64,000 nucleotides of DNA from Streptomyces toyocaensis (GCF_000725125.1 NZ_JFCB01000033.1:1-64000), one strand, 5' to 3'. Shown: positions 1 to 8,652, counted from the first letter of the stretch. The notes: generated from the sequence alone by a model not told the origin. Made by a program: numbers and translations.

Positions 1-1
1 T

Positions 2-457
2 GGGCGGGGCCGCCGCAGGGCCCCCGCGCCCCCGCGCGCGCGTCGCGCGGTGGCGGCCGTGTCGGCGGTGGGTGCCGTGTCCGTGGCGGCGTTGATCGCC
101 GGTTTCGCCTTCTCGGGCTCGCCGTCCAAGGGTGCCGGGGAGCAGGGTGACCGCGAGGGGGTGACCACCGGGCAGTCCGACGTGCCGTCCGCGGAGACGG
201 ACGCGTCCGCACCGGCAGGGGCGCCGGACGCCACCGGCGCCCCGTCGGCCGGGTCCGCCTCCCCGAGTGCGAGCGCCTCCGGCGGGGACCGGGAGGCCGG
301 CGGGTCGCCGTCCTCGCCCGCCGCCGGTGTCTCCACCACTTCCGCACCGAGCCTCCCCACGGCTACCCCCACCGTCTCCACCGCGCCGGGTGACCCTGGT
401 GCGGGCGAGAACGACGACCGGCCGGGCCGGGGCCAGGGGCCGAAGTGGACCAGGTAG
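2..457 (+). CDS. membrane-anchored protein, C-terminal part (left-truncated)
   Basis: The frame is open to the left edge of the window, so the gene probably starts outside it; a GTG at 50 is a possible internal start. An Arg/Pro-rich stretch is followed by one hydrophobic segment (roughly the 25 residues after position 50) and then about 100 residues very rich in Ser, Ala, Gly, Pro and Thr that would lie outside the cell. This layout (basic cytoplasmic side, single membrane helix, disordered exterior) is common among streptomycete anti-sigma-like and wall-spanning proteins, but no catalytic or binding motif is visible. The function is unknown. Confidence 0.6.
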   Translation, partial: GRGRRRAPAPPRARRAVAAVSAVGAVSVAALIAGFAFSGSPSKGAGEQGDREGVTTGQSDVPSAETDASAPAGAPDATGAPSAGSASPSASASGGDREAGGSPSSPAAGVSTTSAPSLPTATPTVSTAPGDPGAGENDDRPGRGQGPKWTR

Positions 458-798
458 ACACGGTCACGGTCGGCGCCGCCCTGGTGCGGGCCGGTGCCCG
501 GTCGGCGGGCTGAGCCGGCTCCACCCTGCCGTGTGCCCCCGGGACGACCTGCTCCGGGCAGGCTCGCGTGCGGAGGGCCGCCCGGACGCGGGCGCCCGTG
601 CGGGCCGGCCCGGCGGTCGCGCATGCCCGGAACCCGGCCGGTGCGGGTGACACCCCTGCCGGACCATGTCCCCCGGTGACGTTACCGGCGGAAACATGGC
701 CTTGCCCCGCCGGTGTCCCCATGCTGACAATGCGCATGACAATCTCGGGGCGGCCGGAGGACTTCCGGTCGCCCGACGCCGCATTGAGGGGACCCCCC
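458..798. other. intergenic region upstream of the secreted protease
   Basis: No convincing gene is seen in these 341 bases. The last part should hold the promoter of the protease gene. A 7-base direct repeat (TGACAAT at 725-731 and 737-743, 12 bases apart) lies about 60 bases upstream of the start codon and could be part of a promoter or an activator site. That role is a guess. Confidence 0.4.
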
Positions 799-1731
799 AT
801 GAGAAAACCTCTCGTCGTCGCGCTCTGTGCCCTGGCCCTCGCCGGGGCGGGCGCGACCCCCGCGGTCGCCGCCGCGCCTTCCCCCACGGGCGCGGACACG
901 ACCACGGGCGCGGTCCCGACCACGTTGACGGACGTCGTCGACGACACGGTCGGGACCGTGGCGGACACCCTGTCCGGACTCACCGCGCCGAAGGCCGGCG
1001 CGGTGAACTTCGCGGGCACGGTCTCGCTCAGCAACTGCTCCGGCTCCGTCGTCCGCATGCCCGACTCGGCGGCCGACGACCCGGCGCTCGTGCTCACCAA
1101 CGGCCACTGCCTGGAGAGCGGCTTCCCCGCGCCCGGCCAGGTCCTCGTCGACCGGGCGTCCAGCCGCAGCTTCGGCCTGCTGAACTCCTCCGGCGCCAAG
1201 GTCGCCACCCTGCGCGCCGACCGGCTCGTGTACGCGACCATGACCGACACGGACGCCGCGATCTACCGGCTCGGCACGACGTACGCGCAGATCAAGAGCG
1301 CCTACGGCATCGACCCGTTGACCCTGAGCGACGTCCGGCCGGCGGCCGGCACGGCCATCAGCGTGGTGTCCGGCTACTGGAAGCGGATCTACACCTGCTC
1401 CATCGACGGATTTGCCTACCGCATGAAGGAGGGCGACTGGACCTGGAAGGACTCGGTCCGTTACACCTCCGCCTGCAACACCATCGGCGGCACCTCCGGC
1501 TCACCGGTCGTCGACAGCGCCACCGGCCAGGTGGTCGCCGTCAACAACACCGGCAACGAGGACGGCGAGCGCTGCACCGTCAACAACCCGTGCGAGGTCG
1601 ACGAGAACGGCGTCGTCACGGTCCGCAAGGGCATCAACTACGCCCAGCAGACCTATCTGTTCCCCGCCTGCTTCGGCGTGGACAACAGGCTCGAGCTGAG
1701 CGCGAGCGGCTGCGCCGTCCCCAAGCCGTAG
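799..1731 (+). CDS. secreted trypsin-like serine protease
   Basis: The 310-residue product begins with a classical Sec signal peptide (basic MRK, hydrophobic core, cleavage near AVAA at about residue 26). The rest matches a chymotrypsin/trypsin-fold (S1) protease. The likely catalytic His is in LTNGHCLESG, the Asp in the TDTDAAIYRL region and the nucleophile Ser in GGTSGSPV, close to the C-terminus as expected. Several Cys residues could form disulfides. ATG 799 was chosen because it directly precedes the signal peptide; longer reading frames upstream would bury it. The protein probably degrades extracellular protein. The gene stands alone and converges on the deacylase gene downstream. Confidence 0.85.
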   Translation: MRKPLVVALCALALAGAGATPAVAAAPSPTGADTTTGAVPTTLTDVVDDTVGTVADTLSGLTAPKAGAVNFAGTVSLSNCSGSVVRMPDSAADDPALVLTNGHCLESGFPAPGQVLVDRASSRSFGLLNSSGAKVATLRADRLVYATMTDTDAAIYRLGTTYAQIKSAYGIDPLTLSDVRPAAGTAISVVSGYWKRIYTCSIDGFAYRMKEGDWTWKDSVRYTSACNTIGGTSGSPVVDSATGQVVAVNNTGNEDGERCTVNNPCEVDENGVVTVRKGINYAQQTYLFPACFGVDNRLELSASGCAVPKP

Positions 1732-1749
1732 ACCGTGGAGGGCGGGCGG

Positions 1750-3360
1750 TCAGCGGGGAGTCCTGCGGACCGCCCGTCCCGCCAGGACGTCCGTGCGCCG
1801 CCCGTCCTCGATGACGAACCGCCCGTCGACCAGCACGTACGGGATGCCCGTGGGAAGCGTCCGGGGCTCGGCGAAGGTGGAACCGGCGGCCACCGTGCGC
1901 GGGTCGAAGAGCACCAGGTCCGCCTTGTAGCCCTCGCGGACCAGCCCCCGGTCCGGCAGCCGCAGCCGCGCGGCCGGGCGCGAGGTCAGATGCGCGACGC
2001 ACTCCTCCAGCGACAGCACCCCCAGCTCCCGCACGTAGTGCCCGAGGTAGTGCGGGAACGTGCCGTAGGCGCGCGGATGCGGCTTGGCGCCCTGCAGGAT
2101 GCCGTCGGAGCCGCCGGTGTGCACCCGGTGCCGCATGATCGCGCGGACGTTCTCCTCGTGGCCGACGTGCTGGAGGATCGTCGGGGCGAGCCTGTCCTTC
2201 AGGAGCAGGCCGCGCGCGACGGCCCAGGGCGACTCGCCGCGCTCCCGCGCCGAGTCGAGGACCGTCCGGCCGACGTACTCGCCCAGCGCCTGATCGCCGA
2301 CGCCCGAGATCTCGATGGTCTCCCACTCCACGGGCACGCCGTGGCAGCCGTCCGAGCCGATGTCCTCCAGGTGGTGGCGGATCCGCTCGGCCGCCTCCTC
2401 GTCCGCGAGCCGCCGCAGGACCTCCTCAGGGCCGCCCTCGCTCGCCCAGCTCGGCAGCAGCGCCACGAGGGTGGTGCAGCCCGGGGTGTAGGGGTAGGTG
2501 TCGAGCGTGATGTCGGCACCGGCGTCCAGCGCCTCGTCCAGCAGGGACAGCAGCTCGGGCGCGCGGCCCCGGTTCACGCCGAAGTTCATCGTGGCGTGCG
2601 CGAGGTGCAGCGGACAGTCCGCCTCCCGGGCCAGCGCCACCATCTCCGCGTACGCCCCGAGCGCCCCGGCGCCGTAGGAGCGGTGGTGCGGGCAGTAGTA
2701 GCCGCCGTACGACGCCACCACCCGGCACAGCTCGGTGAGTTCGGCGTCCTCGGCGTACATCCCGGGCGTGTACGTCAGCCCCGAGGACATGCCGACCGCG
2801 CCCTGCTCCATGCCCTCCGCGACCAGCTGCCGCATCCGGTCCAGCTCTCCGGGCGTGGCCTGCCGGTCCTCCCAGCCGACGGCGAGCGCCCGGACCGTGC
2901 CCTGCGGGATCAGGTACGCGGCGTTGACCGCGATGCCCCGGTCGAGGCGGTCCAGGTACCCGCCCACCGACCGCCAGTCGAAGTCGACGTCGTCGCCGGG
3001 GCCGTTCCAGCCGGCGATCGCCCGGCGCACCTCGCCGAGCGTCCGGTCGTCGACCGGCGCGTACGACAGCCCGTCCTGGCCCAGGACCTCGAGGGTGACG
3101 CCCTGCGCGGCCTTGGCGCTGTGGTCGGGGTCGCGCAGCAGCGCCAGATCGCTGTGGGCGTGCATGTCGATGAAGCCGGGGGCCAGCACCAGCCCCTCGG
3201 CGTCCAGTTCACGGCGGGCCTTCGGGCGCTGACAGCCGGCGTCCGCCGCCTCCTTCACGATGGAGACGACGCGTCCGCCGTCCACCACCACGTCCGCGCG
3301 GTACGACCAGTCGCCGGAGCCGTCCACGACGTCCGCGTCCCGGATGACGAGCTCTTCCAT
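1750..3360 (-). CDS. D-aminoacylase-family amidohydrolase (N-acyl-D-amino acid / amino-sugar acid deacylase)
   Basis: This 536-residue protein belongs to the amidohydrolase superfamily, D-aminoacylase branch. Metal-binding His67 and His69 are in FIDMHAHSDLALL; further ligands are expected at His225 and His255, and the catalytic Asp at 419 in GGSDG. The metal-bridging Cys of classical D-aminoacylases (in an NCG motif) is replaced here by Asp96 in LGQDGLSYAP, so the enzyme is probably not a standard D-aminoacylase. It would remove an acyl group from the nitrogen of a D-amino acid or amino-sugar acid in the cytoplasm. It lies 11 bases behind the DSD1-like lyase gene, in one operon with it. Substrate is inferred only from context. 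Confidence 0.82.
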   Translation of the reverse strand: MEELVIRDADVVDGSGDWSYRADVVVDGGRVVSIVKEAADAGCQRPKARRELDAEGLVLAPGFIDMHAHSDLALLRDPDHSAKAAQGVTLEVLGQDGLSYAPVDDRTLGEVRRAIAGWNGPGDDVDFDWRSVGGYLDRLDRGIAVNAAYLIPQGTVRALAVGWEDRQATPGELDRMRQLVAEGMEQGAVGMSSGLTYTPGMYAEDAELTELCRVVASYGGYYCPHHRSYGAGALGAYAEMVALAREADCPLHLAHATMNFGVNRGRAPELLSLLDEALDAGADITLDTYPYTPGCTTLVALLPSWASEGGPEEVLRRLADEEAAERIRHHLEDIGSDGCHGVPVEWETIEISGVGDQALGEYVGRTVLDSARERGESPWAVARGLLLKDRLAPTILQHVGHEENVRAIMRHRVHTGGSDGILQGAKPHPRAYGTFPHYLGHYVRELGVLSLEECVAHLTSRPAARLRLPDRGLVREGYKADLVLFDPRTVAAGSTFAEPRTLPTGIPYVLVDGRFVIEDGRRTDVLAGRAVRRTPR

Positions 3361-3371
3361 GTGCCGGCCTC

Positions 3372-4643
3372 CTAGAAGAACGTACGGACGTAGTCGACGA
3401 CCGTGCCGTCCGCCTCCGCCACGGGGACGAGCACCCACTTGTCGAAGGACGTGCACGGGTGGGACAAGCCGAACCCGACCCAGTCTCCCACCTCCAGAGC
3501 GGCCTCCCCGGTGGTGCGCAGCCACGCGTGCTGGTCGGACAGCCCGGTCACCGAGATCCCGGCGGCCGGGTACTCGGCGCCGTCCCGGCGGACCACCTGG
3601 GCGCACGGCAGATCGAGGTCGTAGGCCGCGTCACGCTTGCCCGCGTTGGTGAACGCCTGCTCGGCGGACGGCCGGGACACCACCTGCGTCCACAGCCGGA
3701 ACGCCGGTTCCAGCGCGCCCTCCTCCGGGACCCGGTTGAAGGGGGTCAGCCTGCGGTAGTGGCCGTCGTCGTGCGAGACGTACGCCCCCGAGCGCAGCAG
3801 CTTCAGCACGGGGGAGGAGAGCTCCGGGATCCCGGCGAAGACGTCCGCCACCGCGTCGAACCAGGCGCTGCCGCCCGCGCTCACCACGATCTCGTCGAGC
3901 CCCGCGAACCGCCCCGCCCGGTCGAAGTCCACGGCGAGGGACACCAGCCGCCTCAGCCAGGCGTGCACCCGCTTTGGGTCCGCCCCCGGCACCTCGCCCT
4001 CGTAGCCGGCGACCCCGGCCAGCCGCAGCGACCGGGCCCCGGCCACCGCGTCGGCGACGGCGGCGCACTCCGCCTCCGTCCGCACACCGGTGCGCGCATC
4101 CTCGCCGGCGGCGAGTTCGACGACCACGTCCACGGGCCGGGAGGCGCCGCTCAGGGCCGCGTCCATCAGCTCGGCCCCGCGCACGGAGTCGACGTAGCAG
4201 ACGAAGCGGAAGGCGGGGTCGGTGTCCAGCTCGCCGGCGATCCACCGCAGGGCCGCCGCGTCCACCAGCTCGTTGGCGAGGAAGATCCGCTGGACGCCGA
4301 ACGCCCGCGCCACCCGCACCTGGTGCGGGACGGCCAGGGTGATACCCCACGCGCCGTGTTCGATCTGGCGGTGGAAGAGCTGCGGGGCCATGGAGGTCTT
4401 GCCGTGCGGGGCGAAGGCGAGCCCGTGCCGGGCGGCATACGTCTCCATCAGCCTCAGGTTGTGCTCCAGGCGCTCGGCGGAGAGGGCGAGCACGGGGGTG
4501 GTGAAGCCGCCGGTGAAGAGGTTGCGGCGCTGGGCGGCCAGCTCGCCGACGGTCAGTCCCTCGGCGTCCGGCGGGAGGCCCTTGAAGCGGTGGTCGACCC
4601 GTTCCTCGGTGAGACGGGCGAGAGCGTCGGTGCCGGAGACCAT
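3372..4643 (-). CDS. DSD1-type PLP-dependent D-amino acid deaminase/dehydratase
   Basis: The 423-residue protein is a fold-type III PLP enzyme (alanine racemase-like N-terminal barrel, D-serine dehydratase-like C-terminal domain). Lys82 in APHGKTSMAPQ corresponds to the PLP lysine. His395 and Cys397 in SHPCTSFDKW match the zinc ligands of eukaryotic-type D-serine dehydratase. The family eliminates water or cleaves aldols from D-threo hydroxy amino acids. Beside a KDG kinase and RidA, an attractive substrate is D-glucosaminate, which would be deaminated to 2-keto-3-deoxygluconate. Start ATG 4643 has a good GGGAGG ribosome site. It is the first gene of a two-gene minus-strand operon divergent from the kinase operon. 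Confidence 0.8.
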   Translation of the reverse strand: MVSGTDALARLTEERVDHRFKGLPPDAEGLTVGELAAQRRNLFTGGFTTPVLALSAERLEHNLRLMETYAARHGLAFAPHGKTSMAPQLFHRQIEHGAWGITLAVPHQVRVARAFGVQRIFLANELVDAAALRWIAGELDTDPAFRFVCYVDSVRGAELMDAALSGASRPVDVVVELAAGEDARTGVRTEAECAAVADAVAGARSLRLAGVAGYEGEVPGADPKRVHAWLRRLVSLAVDFDRAGRFAGLDEIVVSAGGSAWFDAVADVFAGIPELSSPVLKLLRSGAYVSHDDGHYRRLTPFNRVPEEGALEPAFRLWTQVVSRPSAEQAFTNAGKRDAAYDLDLPCAQVVRRDGAEYPAAGISVTGLSDQHAWLRTTGEAALEVGDWVGFGLSHPCTSFDKWVLVPVAEADGTVVDYVRTFF

Positions 4644-4667
4644 CGGGGAACCTCCCTGATCAGGCGT

Positions 4668-4707
4668 GTTGCGTTATGTGCAACACCCATTGCGTATATC
4701 GCTTACC
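4668..4707. promoter_or_regulatory. candidate IclR operator in divergent promoter region
   Basis: Between the divergent lyase and kinase genes there is an inverted repeat GTTGC-N7-GCAAC (4668-4684), followed by a partial copy TTGCGTATATCGC (from about 4690). This is the AT-richest stretch in the neighbourhood and sits where both promoters must be. The IclR gene in the right-hand operon is the obvious candidate regulator. Binding is inferred. Confidence 0.45.
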
Positions 4708-4782
4708 GCTGTCTAACATCTCGGCCACGCGGGGTCAACGGACACCGCTTCGACCCCGCCGCAGACGAGGAGCCCCGCCATC

Positions 4783-5871
4783 GTGACCGCCACCGGACCC
4801 TGCACCGCCCCCGACGTCGTCGACGTCGTCGCGCTCGGCGAGTCCATGGTGACGTTCCTGCCCTCCCGGCCGGGCCGCCTCGCCGACGTCCCGTCCTTCG
4901 AGCGGGGCATCGGCGGCGCGGAGTCCAACGTGGCGTGCGTGCTCGCGGCCGCGGGGCACACCACCCGGTGGATCAGCAGGGTCGGCGCCGACGGCTTCGG
5001 CGACCACCTCGTCGAGACGATCGGCGGATACGGGGTGGACGTGTCCCGCGTCCGCCGCGACCCGGACCGGCCCACCGGCGTCTACTTCCGCACGGCCGGC
5101 GACCGCTCGAGCGACGCCCACGAGGTCGCGTACTACCGGGCCGGTTCGGCGGCGTCCGCGATGTCGCCGGACGGCGTGGACCTGGACGCCGCACGCGCCG
5201 GGCGCGTCCTGCACCTGTCCGGCATCACGGCGGCCCTCTCCGCCGGCTGCCTGGACCTGCTGCGGAAGCTGACCGCCCCCCACCCCGCCCGGCCCCTGGT
5301 CTCCTTCGACGTCAACCACCGCCCGGGCCTGTGGCGCGACACCCACGGCCCCGAGGTCCTCCTGGAACTGGCCCGCCGCGCGGACGTCGTCTTCGTGGGA
5401 GAGGACGAGGCGGAAGAGGCGTGGGGCGTCACGGGCGGACCGTCGCCGATCCGGGAAGCCCTGCCCGAACCGGACACCCTGGTGGTGAAGCAGGGCGCAC
5501 ACGGAGCCACGGCCTTCTGCCGCCCACCCGCGGGCGGCACCGCCGGCGGCCGCGCGACAACCCCCCGCCCGGCCACGACCGCCCCGGCCCTGCAAGTCGA
5601 CGTCGTCGCGACGACCGGCGCCGGTGACGCCTTCGCCGCGGGTTTCCTCTCCGCCACCCTGCGCGGCCTGCCCGTACGGGACCGCCTCCGCCACGGCCAC
5701 CTCATGGCGGCAGCCGCCCTCACCACCCCCGGCGACCTCGCCCCGCCCCCCACCCGCGCCCACGCGGACCGCCTCGCCGCCCTCGACGACACCGCGTGGG
5801 GGAGACTGCGACTCGGCCCCGGCTGGACACAGGCCGACGAAGAGGCCGACGAGGAGGTACGCACCCCATGA
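4783..5871 (+). CDS. PfkB-family sugar kinase, 2-keto-3-deoxygluconate kinase-like
   Basis: The 362-residue ribokinase-fold protein has the N-terminal substrate signature (ALGESMVTFLPSRPG, then GGAESNVA) and the C-terminal PfkB signature TTGAGDAFAAGF carrying the catalytic Asp. The N-terminal pattern resembles KDG kinases (KdgK) more than fructokinases or ribokinases, so the likely reaction is KDG + ATP to KDPG in the cytoplasm. Start GTG 4783 has a GACGAGG ribosome site. Its stop overlaps the IclR start (ATGA), so the two are translationally coupled. No KDPG aldolase gene is present in the window. Confidence 0.78.
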   Translation: MTATGPCTAPDVVDVVALGESMVTFLPSRPGRLADVPSFERGIGGAESNVACVLAAAGHTTRWISRVGADGFGDHLVETIGGYGVDVSRVRRDPDRPTGVYFRTAGDRSSDAHEVAYYRAGSAASAMSPDGVDLDAARAGRVLHLSGITAALSAGCLDLLRKLTAPHPARPLVSFDVNHRPGLWRDTHGPEVLLELARRADVVFVGEDEAEEAWGVTGGPSPIREALPEPDTLVVKQGAHGATAFCRPPAGGTAGGRATTPRPATTAPALQVDVVATTGAGDAFAAGFLSATLRGLPVRDRLRHGHLMAAAALTTPGDLAPPPTRAHADRLAALDDTAWGRLRLGPGWTQADEEADEEVRTP

Positions 5872-6632
5872 GCCAGACCGTAGACCGCGCCCTGAGCATC
5901 CTTCCGCTGCTCGCGGAGGGCCCCGCCGACCTCGGACAGGTCGCCGACCGCCTCGGCGTGCACAAGTCCACGGCCCTGCGCCTGCTGCGCACGCTCCACG
6001 AGCACGGCATGGTCTACCGCCAGTCCGACCAGCGCTACCGCCTCGGCGCACGCCTCTTCGCCCTCGCCCAGGAGGCGATGGAGAACCTCGACGTCCGCGA
6101 GATCGCCCACGCCCACCTCGTACGCCTCAACGAGAGCTGCGGACACACCGTCCACCTCGCCGTGTACGAGGAGAACGAGGTGCTCTACATCGACAAGGTG
6201 GAGAGCCGCTACCCGGTGCGCATGTACTCGAGGATCGGCAAGCCCGTCGCCATCACCGTCGCGGCCGTGGCCAAGCTCCTCCTCGCCGACCTGCCCGAGC
6301 ACGAGCGCCGCGCCCTCGCGGAGAAGCTCGACTACCCCATGTACACGGCCCGTTCGACACCCAGCGCCGCCGCGTTCCTCCAGGAACTGGCCACGGTGCG
6401 CGAACAGGGCTGGGCCACCGACCTCGGCGGCCACGAGGAGTCCATCAACTGCGTCGCCGCGCCGATCCGCGGCGCCGACGGCCGGGTGGTCGCCGCGATG
6501 TCGGTGTCCGCGCCGAACGTCGTCGTCACCGCGGACGAACTCCTCACCCTGCTGCCGCTGGTGCGCCGTACGGCGGACACGATCAGCGGCGAGTACTCCG
6601 GCAGAACCCCAGTGAAGGGCACCTCCGCATGA
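5868..6632 (+). CDS. IclR-family transcriptional regulator
   Basis: The 254-residue protein has an N-terminal winged helix-turn-helix (residues about 1-60; LGQVADRLGVHKSTALRLLRTL is the recognition region) and a C-terminal IclR effector domain of about 180 residues ending in small-molecule-binding motifs (INCVAAPIRG, AAMSVSAPN). IclR proteins of this type usually repress sugar-acid or aromatic catabolic genes until an intermediate binds. It lies between the kinase and RidA genes with 4-base overlaps on both sides, so it is cotranscribed with the pathway it most likely controls. The operator is probably in the divergent region at 4668-4707. Confidence 0.85.
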   Translation: MSQTVDRALSILPLLAEGPADLGQVADRLGVHKSTALRLLRTLHEHGMVYRQSDQRYRLGARLFALAQEAMENLDVREIAHAHLVRLNESCGHTVHLAVYEENEVLYIDKVESRYPVRMYSRIGKPVAITVAAVAKLLLADLPEHERRALAEKLDYPMYTARSTPSAAAFLQELATVREQGWATDLGGHEESINCVAAPIRGADGRVVAAMSVSAPNVVVTADELLTLLPLVRRTADTISGEYSGRTPVKGTSA

Positions 6633-7039
6633 CCGAGAAGACCGCGCTCACCCCCGCCACCCACACCACCCCGCCCGCGAGGTTCTCCCACGGCGTCCGC
6701 AAGGGCAACATCCTCCAGGTCGCCGGCCAGGTCGGCTTCCTGCCGCACGAGGAGGGCAGGGTTCCCACCCCGGCCGGGCCGACCCTGCGCGAGCAGACCC
6801 TCCAGACCCTCGCCAACGTCAAGGCGATCCTCGAAGAGGGCGGCGCCGGCTGGGACGACGTGATGATGATCCGCGTCTACCTCACCGACGTGGACCACTT
6901 CGCGGAGATGAACGAGATCTACGACGCCTACTTCGAGGAACAGGGCCTCACCCGGCCGCCCGCCGCCCGCACGACCGTCTACGTCGGTCTCCCCGCCGGG
7001 CTCCTCGTCGAGATCGACGCGCTCGCCGTCCTCGGCTGA
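6629..7039 (+). CDS. ridA: RidA-family enamine/imine deaminase
   Basis: This 136-residue YjgF/YER057c/UK114 protein carries the conserved Arg in PPAARTTVYVGLP and the following LLVEIDALAVL signature, which form the deaminase pocket. RidA proteins hydrolyse reactive enamine/imine intermediates released by PLP-dependent dehydratases. That fits the DSD1-like lyase encoded in the divergent operon, whose product would be an unstable enamine of a 3-deoxy-2-keto acid. The start overlaps the IclR stop (ATGA). Confidence 0.85.
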   Translation: MTEKTALTPATHTTPPARFSHGVRKGNILQVAGQVGFLPHEEGRVPTPAGPTLREQTLQTLANVKAILEEGGAGWDDVMMIRVYLTDVDHFAEMNEIYDAYFEEQGLTRPPAARTTVYVGLPAGLLVEIDALAVLG

Positions 7040-7081
7040 CCCGCACCCGTCCCCTTCCCCCCCCCCCGCCGTACGCCCTCA

Positions 7082-7115
7082 CGGCACGGTGTCCCTCCCC
7101 TGGGACGCCGTGCCG
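7082..7115 (+). terminator. hairpin between ridA and gntP genes
   Basis: CGGCACGG-t-GTCCC pairs with GGGAC-g-CCGTGCCG, a 13-pair stem with one mismatch and a 6-base loop. No T-tract follows, as is common in streptomycete terminators. It may end or attenuate the kinase-iclR-ridA message before the permease gene. Confidence 0.45.
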
Positions 7116-7164
7116 CGATCCCCCCTGCCCGAAAGCCGCATGCACTTACCCAGAGGACCCCCGC

Positions 7165-8652
7165 ATGTCCCATCCGTCCCTCCCGCTCGCCGCCACCGCA
7201 CCCGTGGAGACACCACCGCACACCGGAGGACTGCTCCTCCTCGTCGACGGCACCGCGGGCCTGCTGACCGTCGCCGCGATCGGCATCGCCCTCCTGCTCT
7301 TCCTGATCATCAAGGTCCGGCTCCAGCCCTTCGTCGCCCTGCTCGGCGTCTCCATAGCCGTCGGCCTGATGGCCGGCCTGTCGGTCACCGAACTCTTCGG
7401 CACCGTCCAGCGTTCGGACGCGGTGTCCACCATCGAGTCCGGTATGGGCGGCATCCTCGGCCATGTCGCGATCATCATCGGCCTGGGCACCATGCTCGGC
7501 GCGATCCTCGAAGTCAGCGGCGGGGCGGAGGTGCTGGCGGGCCGGCTGCTCGGCCTGTTCGGCGAGAAGCGGGCCCCGCTCGCCATGGGCCTGACCGGTC
7601 TGATCTTCGGCATCCCGGTCTTCTTCGACGTCGGCATCTTCGTCCTCGCGCCGATCGTGTACGCCGCGGCCAAGCGCTCCGGCAAGTCGATCCTGCTCTA
7701 CTGCCTCCCCCTCCTCGCCGGCCTCTCCGTCACCCACGCTTTCCTGCCCCCGCACCCGGGCCCGGTGGCCGCCGCCGGACTGCTCGACGTGGACCTGGGC
7801 TGGGTCATCCTGATGGGCGTCGTCTGCGGTCTGCCGGCCGTCGTCGCCGCCTGGGCCTACTCCGCCTGGGTCGGCAGGCGGATCTTCGTCGCCGTACCGC
7901 AGGACATGGTCGAGGCCGCGCAGGAGGCCAAGGACGCCGTCGTCGCCGAGCAGCGCGCCTGTGGGGTCGAGCCGCGGGAGACGCCGGTGCCGCTCGGCAC
8001 GGTCCTCGGCATCATCGGTACGCCGCTCCTGCTCATCCTCGCGGCGACCTTCTCCTCGATCGCCCTGGACCCCTCCACCCCGCGCTCGGTGATCGAGTTC
8101 TTCGGCCACCCGTTCGTGGCGCTCACCCTCGCCCTGTTCCTCGCGTACTACCTGCTGGGCATCCGGCGCGGCTGGTCCCGCAGGTCCCTGGAGACGGTCT
8201 CCACGTCCTCGCTGAAGCCGGTGGGCAACATCCTGCTGGTGGTCGGGGCGGGCGGCGTCTTCGGCGCCGTCCTCAAGGCCAGCGGGGTCGCCCAGGCGCT
8301 GTCCGACACCTTCAACGACGTCGGCCTCCCGGTGATCGTGCTGTCCTACCTGATCTCCGTGGTGCTGCGGGTCGCGCAGGGCTCGGCGACGGTGGCGATC
8401 GTGACGACGGCGGGCATCGTGGCGCCGCTGCTGGCCGAGGGGGACCACTCCCAGGCGTTCGTGGCGCTCGTCATCATGGCCATCTCGGCGGGTTCCATCT
8501 TCGCGTCGCACGTCAACGACGGCGGGTTCTGGATGGTCGCCAAGTACTTCGGCATCAGCGAGCGGGACACGCTCAGGACGTGGACGGTGCTGGAGAGCGT
8601 GCTGTCCGTGGCCGGGTTCGTGGTCGCCGCCGCGCTCAGCCTGGTCGTGTGA
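7165..8652 (+). CDS. GntP-family sugar-acid permease
   Basis: The 495-residue protein has about 12 hydrophobic segments and the usual length of gluconate:H+ symporters. Typical GntP stretches are visible, including the LTGLIFGIPVFFDVGIFVL helix and the HPGPVAAAG loop (about residues 150-215), and the C-terminal SGGSIFASHVNDGGFW-like region, here AGSIFASHVNDGGFWMV. GntP proteins import gluconate and related aldonates. Adjacent to the deacylase, lyase and kinase genes, it is the likely importer for the pathway's substrate, perhaps N-acetylglucosaminate. It lies 125 bases after ridA, separated by a hairpin, so it may be partly independently expressed. Confidence 0.85.
   Translation: MSHPSLPLAATAPVETPPHTGGLLLLVDGTAGLLTVAAIGIALLLFLIIKVRLQPFVALLGVSIAVGLMAGLSVTELFGTVQRSDAVSTIESGMGGILGHVAIIIGLGTMLGAILEVSGGAEVLAGRLLGLFGEKRAPLAMGLTGLIFGIPVFFDVGIFVLAPIVYAAAKRSGKSILLYCLPLLAGLSVTHAFLPPHPGPVAAAGLLDVDLGWVILMGVVCGLPAVVAAWAYSAWVGRRIFVAVPQDMVEAAQEAKDAVVAEQRACGVEPRETPVPLGTVLGIIGTPLLLILAATFSSIALDPSTPRSVIEFFGHPFVALTLALFLAYYLLGIRRGWSRRSLETVSTSSLKPVGNILLVVGAGGVFGAVLKASGVAQALSDTFNDVGLPVIVLSYLISVVLRVAQGSATVAIVTTAGIVAPLLAEGDHSQAFVALVIMAISAGSIFASHVNDGGFWMVAKYFGISERDTLRTWTVLESVLSVAGFVVAAALSLVV

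Noticed and set aside
363..1250. Long open frames opposite the protease and many similar overlapping frames throughout (for example 3459-5627, 6979-9549, 21311-23752)
   Set aside because: They are antisense or out-of-frame shadows produced by high GC content; their translations are Arg/Pro/Gly/His-rich, lack start signals and family motifs, and overlap well-supported genes.
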